NCBI RefSeq assembly: GCF_022539505.1
Contig: NC_061508.1
Coordinates: 38,124,256-38,188,255, forward strand
Reading direction: 5' to 3'
Source: Lolium rigidum
Taxonomy: Eukaryota; Streptophyta; Magnoliopsida; Poales; Poaceae
DNA length: 64,000 bases
In this document: positions 56,626 to 64,000 of the stretch, one piece after another
How positions within the stretch are numbered: the stretch's first letter is position 1
How the letters are laid out: each line of letters starts with the position of its first letter
Program-made: the position numbers and the translations under genes
Notes under the pieces: model-generated
What the model was told of the DNA's origin: nothing
Seen by the model: only the letters and a program-made list of their open reading frames with translations
Databases searched by the model: none

Positions 56626-58221
56626 TGATGCGCGTAAATGTACACGTCCGTTGGGAACCCCAAGAGGAAGGTATGATGCGCACAGTGGCAAGTTTTCCCT
56701 CAGAAAGAAACCAAGGTTTAATCGAACCAGGAGGAGCCAAGAAGCACGTTGAAGGTTGATGGTCGCGAAATGTGATGCGGCGCAACACCGGGATTCCGGC
56801 GCCAACGCGGAACCTGCACAACACAACCAAAGTACTTTGCCCCAACGAAACGAGTGAGGTTGTCAATCTCACCGGCTTGCCGTAACAAAGGATTAAGCGT
56901 ATCGAGTGGAAGATGTTTGCAAGAAAATAATAAAACACAAGTATTGCAGTAAATTGTATGCTATGTAAAGAATAGGACCGGGATCCACAGTTCACTAGAG
57001 GTGTCTCTCCCATAAGATAAAAGCATGTTGGGTGAACAAATTACGGTCGGGCAATTGACAAATAGAGAAAGGCATAACAATGCATATACATGATATGATA
57101 AATATAGTGAGATTTAATTGGGCATTACGACAAAGTACATAGACCGCCATCCAACCGCATCTATGCCTAAAAAGTCCACCTTCAGAGTTATCGTCCGAAC
57201 CCCTCCAGTATTAAGTTGCAAAGCAACAGACAATTGCATTAAGTATGGTGCGTAATGTAATCAACAACTACATCCTTAGACATAGCATCAATGTTTTATC
57301 CCTAGTGGCAACAAGACAACACAACCTTAGAACTTTCGTCACTCGTCCCAGGTGTAAATGCAGGCATGAACCCACTATCGAGCATAAATACTCCCTCTTA
57401 GAGTTAAGAGTAAAAACTTGGCCAGAGCCTCTACTAATAACGGAGAGCATGCAAGATCATAAACAACACATGAACAATAGATTGATAATCACCATAATCA
57501 TAGTACTCACTATCCATCGGATCCCGACAAACACAACATATAGAATTACATATAGATGATCTTGATCATGTTAGGCAGCTCACAAGATCCAACAATGAAG
57601 CACAACAAGGAGAAGACGACCATCTAGCTACTGCTATGGACCCATGGTCCAGGGGTGAACTACTCACTCATCACTCCGGAGGCGACCATGGCGGTGTAGA
57701 GTCCTCCGGGAGATGAATCCCCTCTCCGGCAGGGTGCCGGAGGCGATCTCCTGAATCCCCCGAGATGGGATTCGCGGCGGCGGCGTCTCCGGAAGGTTTT
57801 CCGTATCGTGGCTCTCGGTACTGGGGTTTTCGCGACGGAAGCTTTAAGTAGGCGGAGGGTCAACGCGAGGGGCCACACGAGGGGCCCAGGAGGTAGGTCG
57901 GCGCGGCCAGGGCTTGGGCCGCGCCGGCCTCCCCTCTGGCCGCCTCGTGGCCCCACTTCGTTAGGTCTTCGGTCTTCTGGAAGCTTCGTGCAAAAATAGG
58001 ACCCTGGGCGAAAGTTTCGTCCAATTCCGAGAATATTTCTTTACTAGGATTTCTGAAACCAAAAACAGCAGAAAACAGCGCAATCGGCTCTTCGGCATCT
58101 TGTTAATAGGTTAGTTCCAGAAAATGCATAAATATGACATATAATGTGCATAAAACATGTAGGTATCATCAATAAAGTAGCATGGAACATAAGAAATTAT
58201 CGATACGTTGGAGACGTATCA
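56626..58221 (-). repeat. 3' LTR of element D (1596 bp)
   Basis: The plus strand reads TGATGCGCGTAAATG at the left and GAGACGTATCA at the right. It shares rare variants with 3128-4727, such as the ATTTACGCGCATCA end and the same form of the GATCCCGGTCCTATTC stretch. Confidence 0.92.
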
Positions 58222-60432
58222 GCATCCCCAAGCTTAGTTCCGCTCGTCCCGAGCAGTAAAACGATAACAAAGATAATTTCGAAGTGACATGCCATCATAA
58301 TCTTGATCATACTATTTGTAAACATATGAAATGAATGCAGCGATCAAAGCAAAGGTAATGACATGAGTAAACAAGTGAATCATATGACAAAGACTTTTCA
58401 TGAATAGTACTTCAAGACAAGCATCAATAAGTCTTGCATAAGAGTTAACTCATAAAGCAATAAATCAAAGTAAAGGTGTTGAAGCAACACATAGGAAGAT
58501 TAAGTTTCAGCGGTTGCTTTCAACTTATAACATGTATATCTCAGGGATATTGTCAACATAAAGTAATATAACAAGTGCAATATGCAAATATGTAGGAATC
58601 AATACACAGTTCACACAAGTGTTTGCTTCTTAGGTGGAAGGAGATAGGTAAACTGACTCAACAATAAAAATAAAAGAATGGTCCTTCAAAAGGAAAGCAT
58701 CGATTGCTTGTATTTGTGCTAGAGCTTTTATTTTGAAAACATGAAACAATTTTGTCAACGGTAGTAATAAAGCATATGAGTTATGAAAATTATATCTTAC
58801 AAGTTGCAAGCCTCATGCATAGTATACTAATAGTGCCCGCACCTCGTCCTACTTAACTTGGACTACCGGATCTTCGCATGCCATGTTTCAACCAAGTGTC
58901 ACAAAGGGGTACCTCCATGCCGCCTGTACAAAGGTCTAAGGAGAATGCTCGCATTTCGGATTTCTCGCTTTTGATTATTCTCAACTTAGACATCCATACC
59001 GGGACAACATGGACAACAGATAATGGACTCCTCTTAAATGCATAAGCATGTAGCAATGATTATTGTTCTCATATGAGATTGAGGATATATGTCCAAAACT
59101 GAAACTTCCACCATGGTTCATGGCTTTAGTTAGCGGCCCAATGTTCTTCTCTAACAATTTTGCATGCTCCAACCACTAAAATGATAGACCTTCGTGACAA
59201 GACGGACATGCATAGCAACTCACATGATATTCAACAATAGTTGATGGCGTTCCCTGTAAGCATGGTTATCGCGCAACAAGCAACTTAATAAAATATAAAG
59301 TGCATAAGTACATATTCAATACTACGATAGTTTTTAAGGGTATTTTGTCCCATGAGCTATATATTGCATAGGTGAATGATGGAATTTTAAAGGTAGCACT
59401 CAAGCAATTTACTTTGGAATGGCGGGGAAATACCATGTAGTAGGTAGTTATGGTGGACACAAATGGCATAGTAGTTGGCTCAAGGATTTTGGATGCATGA
59501 GAAGTATTCCCTCTCGATACAAGGTTTAGGCTAGCAAGGTTATTTGAAGCAAACTCAAGGATGAACAAGTGCAGCAAGACTCACATAAAAGACATATTGT
59601 AAACATTATAAGACTCTACACCGTCTTCCTTGTTGTTCAAAACTCAATACTAGATATTATCTAGACCTTAGAGAGACCAAATATGCAAATCAAATTTTAG
59701 CAAGCTCTATGTATTTCTTCATTAATGGGTGCAAAGTATATGATGCAAGAGCTTAAACATGAGCACAACAATTACCAAGTATCACATTATCCAAGGCATT
59801 TTAGAATTACTACATGTAGCATTTTCCAATTCCAACCATATAACAATTTAACGAAGAAGAAACTTCGCCATGAACATTATGAGTAAAGCCTAAGGACACA
59901 TGTGTCCATATGCAACAGCGGAGCGTGTCTCTCTCCCACAAAGTGAATGCTAGGATCCATCTTATTCAAACAAAAACAAAAACGAAAACAAACCGACGCT
60001 CCAAGTAAAGAACACAAGATGTGATTGAATAAAAATATAGTTTCAGGGGAGGAACCTGATGATGTTGTCGATGAAGAAGGGGATGCCTTGGGCATCCCCA
60101 AGCTTAGACGCTTGAGTCTTCTTAAAATATGCAGGGGTGAACCACGGGGGCATCCCCAAGCTTAGAGCTTTCACTCCTCTTGATCATAGTATATCATACT
60201 CCTCTCTTGACCCTTGAAAACTTCCTTCACACCAAACTTCAAGCAAACTCATTAGAGGGTTAGTGCACAATTAATAATTCACACATTCAGAGGTGACACA
60301 ATCATTATTTTCACTTCTGGACATTGCATAATGCTACTGGACATTAGTGGATCAAAGAAATAAATCCAATATAGCAAAAGAGGCAATGCGAAATAAAATG
60401 CAGAATCTGTCAAAAACAGAACAGTCTGTAAA
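58222..60432 (-). other. 3' untranslated region of element D
   Basis: It contains the polypurine tract, an imperfect pre-tract stem (58240-58256) and the GGGGATGCC hairpin (60079-60099). No gene was seen. Confidence 0.75.
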
Positions 60433-60532
60433 NNNNNNNNNNNNNNNNNNNNNNNNNNNNNNNNNNNNNNNNNNNNNNNNNNNNNNNNNNNNNNNNNNNN
60501 NNNNNNNNNNNNNNNNNNNNNNNNNNNNNNNN
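60433..60532. other. Assembly gap (100 N)
   Basis: Exactly 100 N, a conventional size for a gap of unknown length. From structure it should hide the rest of D, the end of the T LTR and the T primer site, that is several kilobases. Confidence 0.95.
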
Positions 60533-60715
60533 TTTTATTTTGTTTTATTTTGCTTAGTTTACTTTCGTCTAGTTTGTTTTTGCTTAGTTTATTTCTGTCT
60601 AGTATTATTTTGCTTAGTTTACTTTTGTCTAGTTTCTTTTTGTCTTGTTTTACTTTTCTCATATACCCAAAAATCCATAAAATTTTGAATAACCTAAAAA
60701 TTAAAAACTGTTGTT
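60533..60715 (+). repeat. T-rich leader with short tandem repeats
   Basis: A unit of roughly 33-60 bp, TTTTGCTTAGTTTACTTTTG plus TCTAGTT, recurs about three times between 60533 and 60650. It resembles the T-rich leaders of the other elements and precedes the ORF. Confidence 0.65.
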
Positions 60716-61648
60716 ATGGAAGAACGCATAACCATGTTGGAGCTTATAGAATATTATAATAATTATAGAGAATCAAGAACGGGTAAAGTAATGAGTGCTA
60801 TGATAGAAAAATTGAATACAATTGCTAAAATTTTGCTTAAACGCCATGATATAAATTGTTGCTCTAAAGAGGATACTAAACATCTGAAATTTCAATGTGG
60901 CTTTGGTGAAGAAGTTTTAATTAAGAACTATAATTGGAATGACTATATTCATCTTGGGTTCGAAGAGGTAGAACAATTTTTCTTATTTATGGGAGCTTCT
61001 GAGATCGAATCCTTCTTGGCTAAAAATTATGAAACTTGTGTTGTTTGTAAGGACCTTAAAGATTATGTCTCTTCTATCCTTAATTTTTGCATAGAAAGTT
61101 ACAATGATAATCCGTATATCATTGATTATAAAGAGAGACTCATTAATGCACAAGAATGCACTCACAATTTGCACGAATCTGTGAAAGAAGAAATTGATGA
61201 ACCTGAAAGCTCATTGGATGAAAAAGAGGAGGAGATTGATGAACCTGAAAGCTCATTGGATGAAAAAGAAGAGGAGAGTGATGAACAAAAGGAGGAAGAA
61301 TGGATTAGCTACCCATGCCAACCTTCTAATGAGAGTAACTCTTTATCTCTTACACTATTTGATTGCCCTCCATGCTTACCAAAGGAGGTTGAATGTTATG
61401 TTCCTGTGGATTCTCTTGAAATAGTTCCTATGAGTAAAACTTGTGAGAATAATTATGCTACTGTTATCTATGATAATCCATGCTACTTTGATAAATCTTA
61501 TGATAATGCTTTGTTTGTGCCTGATATCGAAATGCATGGTACTAAAGAGTTTTGCGTAGCAAATGTTTATGATAAAGCTCTAGATGATGGTCCTATGTTA
61601 CTTGATAATGTTAATTGTGCTACTAATGAAAATGGGATTGGAGAGTGA
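60716..61648 (+). pseudogene. Acidic ORF of element T, truncated by element G
   Basis: The frame starts at ATG 60716 (MEERITMLELIEYY) and is open for 310 codons. It has a Cys-containing helical N-terminal half, then a tandem duplication of EEIDEPESSLDEKE (near 61189-61275), an acidic linker and a Pro/Cys/Asp-rich C-terminal part (FDCPPCLPKEVECYVP). I see no gag, protease or pol motif. The last codons are not native: TGA at 61646-61648 is the first three bases of the inserted LTR of G. The natural protein is longer. Style and setting (acidic, Asn/Asp/Tyr-rich, no enzyme) recall the C-terminal half of the F protein, but homology is not shown. Confidence 0.7.
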
Positions 61649-63155
61649 TGTCTACTTCCCCCTCCTTTTCCTATAGACAGTGTTGGGCCTCCAAGAGCAG
61701 AGGTTTGTAGAACAGCAGCAAGTTTTCCCTTAAGTGGATCACCCAAGGTTTATCGAACTCAGGGAGGAAGAGGTCAAAGATATCCCTCTCATGCAACCAC
61801 CGCAACCACAAAGCAAGAAGTCTCTTGTGTCCCCAACACACCTAATAGGTGCACTAGTTCGGCGAAGAGATAGTGAAATACAGGTGGTATGAATATATAT
61901 GAGCGAGTAGCAACGGTGCCGGAAAATAGCTTGCTGGCGTGTAGTTGATGGTGGTAGTATTGCAGCAGTAGTAACGCAGTAAAACAATAAACAAGCGATG
62001 AGTAACGCGAGAGTATTTAGGAACAAGGCCTAGGGATTACACTTTCACTAGTGGACACTCTCAACATTGATCACATAACAGAATAGATAAATGCATACTC
62101 TACACTTTTGTTGGATGATGAACACATTGCGTAGGATTACACGAACCCTCAATGCCGGAGTTAACAAGCTCCACAATAATGCTCATATTTTAGTAACCTT
62201 TAGTGTAAGATAGATCAAAAGATTAAACCAAGTACTAACATAGCATGCACACTGTCACCTTCATGCATATGTAGGAGGAATAGATCACATCAATATTATC
62301 ATAGCAATAGTTAACTTCGCAATCTACAAGAGATCATGATCATAGCATAAACCAAGTACTAACACGGTGCACACACTCGTCACCTTTACACACGTGCGGG
62401 AGGAATAGAACTACTTTAATAACTTTGCTAGAGTAGCACATAGATAGTAGTGATACAAAACTCATATGAATCTCAATCATGTAAAGCAGCTCATGAGATC
62501 ATTGTATTGAGGTACATGGGAGAGAGATGAACCACATAGCTACCGGTACAGCCCCGAGCCTCGATGGAGAACTACTCCCTCCTCATGGGAGCAGCAGCGG
62601 TGATGAAGATGGCGGTGGAGATGGCAGTGGTGTCGATGGAGAAGCCTTCCGGGGGCACTTCCCCGCTCCGACAGCGTGCCGGAACAGAGACTCCTGTCCC
62701 CCAGATCTTGGCGTCGCGATGGCGGCGGCTCTGGAAGGTTTCTGTGGTTTTCGTCAATCGTGTCGAGGTTTTAGGTCACGACGGCTTAAATAGGCGAAGA
62801 GTCGGAGTCGGAGGGGCCACGGGCTGCCCAAACCATAGGGGGCGCCCCCCCCCTGGCCGCGCCGGGGTGTGGTTTGGTGGCCCTGTCCCCCTTCTCTGGC
62901 GGTTCTCGTGTGTTCTGGATGCTTCCGGGTAAAATAGGAACTTGGGCGTTGATTTCGTCCGATTCCGAGAATATTTCGTTACTAGGATTTCGAAACCAAA
63001 AACAGCAGAAAACAGAACTGGCACTTCGGCATCTTGTTAATAGGTTAGTTCCGGAAAATGCACGAATATGACATAAAGTGTGCATAAAACATGTAGATAA
63101 CATCAATAATGTGGCATGGAACATAAGAAATTATCGATACGTCGGAGACGTATCG
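61646..63155 (-). repeat. 3' LTR of element G (1510 bp)
   Basis: It is a diverged relative of the F LTRs. Inverted-repeat arms are CCAAACCA (62828-62835) and TGGTTTGG (62870-62877). Its minus-strand first base is changed (CGATACG for TGATACG). Confidence 0.88.
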
Positions 63156-64000
63156 GCATCCCCAAGCTTAGTTCTGCTCGTCCCGAGCAGGTAAAACGAT
63201 AACAAAGATAATTTCTGGAGTGACATGCCATCATAATCTTGATCATACTATTTGTAAAGCATATGTAGTGAATGCAGCGATCAAAACAATGTAAATGACA
63301 TGAGTAAACAAGTGAATCATATAGCAAAGACTTTTCATAAATAGTACTTCGAGACAAGTATCAATAAGTCTTGCATAAAAGTTAACTCATAAAGCAATAA
63401 TTCATAGTAGAGACATTGAAGCAACACAGTGGAAGATTAAGTTTCAGCGGTTGCTTTCAACTTGTAACATGTATATCTCATGGATAGTTGTCAATGCAAA
63501 GTAATATAACAAATGCAATATGCAAGTATGTAAGAATCAATGCACAGTTCACACAAGTGTTTGCTTCTTGAGGTGGAGAGAAATAGGTGAACTGACTCAA
63601 CATTGAAAGTAAAAGAATGGTCCTCCATAGAGGAAAGCATCGATTGCTATATTTGTGCTAGAGCTTTTATTTTGAAAACATATAGAGAGCATAAAAATAA
63701 AGTTTTGAGAGGTGTATGTTGTTGTCAACGAATGGTAGCGGGTACTCTAACCCCCTTGCCAGACAAACCTCCAAAGAGCGGCTCCCATTTTATTTTATTT
63801 TTGGATGGCACTCCTTCCAACCTTTCTTTCACAAACCATGGCTAACCGAATCCTCGGGTGCACGCCAACAATCTCATACCATGAAGGAGTGCCTTTTTAT
63901 TTTAGTTTTATTATGATGACACTCCTCCCAACCTTTGCTTACACAAGCCATGGCTAACCGAATCCTTCGGGTGCCGTCCAACAATCACATACCATGGAGG
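63156..64000 (-). other. Partial 3' untranslated region of element G
   Basis: The polypurine tract lies next to the LTR, the stem CTGCTCG-TCC-CGAGCAG (plus strand) at 63174-63190, foldback unit 1 at 63807-63893 and the left arm of unit 2 at 63918-63928. No gene was seen. Confidence 0.75.

Larger units (their letters stand above)
56626..60432 (-). mobile_element. Element D: 3' part of an A-like element, cut by the assembly gap
   Basis: A complete 3' LTR (56626-58221) and most of a 3' UTR (58222-60432) lie in minus orientation. It is the closest relative of element A in the window. The rest, including any gag-protease and the 5' LTR, falls in the gap. Confidence 0.88.
55580..61645 (+). mobile_element. 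Element T: F-like LTR element with an acidic ORF, split by D and cut by G
   Basis: The LTR head is at 55580-56625 and is interrupted by element D. After the assembly gap, a T-rich leader and an ORF (60716-61645) follow, and element G interrupts the ORF. Joining LTR and ORF across D and the gap is an inference: the leader type and plus orientation fit, and F, with a related LTR, also carries a pol-less ORF. The left flank GGAAC (55575-55579) is the predicted target duplication; the right one is outside the window. Confidence 0.6.
61646..64000 (-). mobile_element. Element G: F-like LTR element, 3' part
   Basis: A 3' LTR (61646-63155) and the start of the 3' UTR lie in minus orientation, continuing beyond the window. 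The left flank GAGAG (61641-61645) is the predicted duplication. It shares with F the LTR type and the two foldback units. Confidence 0.88.

Noticed and set aside
60279..60688. Open frames spanning the N gap
   Set aside because: The translation runs through 100 unknown bases and joins unrelated sequences.
1..64000. CRISPR arrays, bacterial operons, riboswitches
   Set aside because: The sequence is plant nuclear DNA; repeats are LTRs, leaders and short tandem units without regular spacer structure.

Overview
This window is repetitive intergenic DNA from a grass nuclear genome, most likely a Pooideae cereal or forage grass. The LTR termini (TGATACGTCTC...), the tRNA-Asp-type primer sites (TGGCGCCGTTGCCGGGGA), the Athila-like gag-protease proteins and the Tat-type integrase all point there; the species cannot be fixed. 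More than 90% of the window is LTR retrotransposons inserted into one another. No intact cellular gene and no RNA gene was recognised. An assembly gap of 100 N lies at 60433-60532.

Layout. (1) 1-4727: 3' part of element A (+), inserted into the 5' LTR of element E. (2) 4728-10167: rest of E (+), which carries an unusual ORF in place of gag-protease. (3) 10168-10461 and 35742-35881: two pieces of a minus-strand, non-transposon coding sequence with 40-residue repeats, split by element H (10462-35741, TSD GGCTC). H's 5' LTR was itself hit twice: by F (11890-19987, minus, a 704-codon CCHC ORF) and by a Tat-lineage Gypsy element (20068-29193, TSD CATAC). Removing both insertions restores a 1579-bp LTR against a 1578-bp 3' LTR. 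(4) 35882-36979: probable promoter of the split gene plus A/T-rich intergenic DNA. (5) 36980-39117, continuing at 55392-55579: a long LTR-like sequence, possibly Copia/SIRE, with a CCGG-rich island, split by element C (39118-55391, TSD TGGAG). C's protease is split by B (42777-50881, minus, TSD CTTGC). (6) 55580-61645: element T (+), whose LTR is split by D (minus, runs into the gap) and whose ORF is cut at 61645 by G (minus, to the window end).

Elements A, B, C, D, E, F, G, H and T share one chassis: LTRs that start with the same hairpin, a tRNA-Asp primer site where visible, a T-rich leader, a long 3' UTR and an AAGCTTGGGGATGC polypurine tract. The coding cassette differs: gag-protease (A, B, C, H), a 217-aa ORF (E), a zinc-knuckle gag-like ORF (F) or an acidic ORF (T). 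None shows reverse transcriptase or integrase, so the family looks non-autonomous and must be mobilised in trans. The Tat element has lost its RT core and is also defective.

The most interesting signals are non-coding: inverted repeats whose arms differ between copies but stay complementary. They occur in the LTR U3, just upstream of the polypurine tract, and in a pair of foldback units in F and G. Two other points deserve attention: the swapped coding cassettes, and the split host coding sequence whose frame is restored exactly when the 25-kb nest and one TSD copy are removed.
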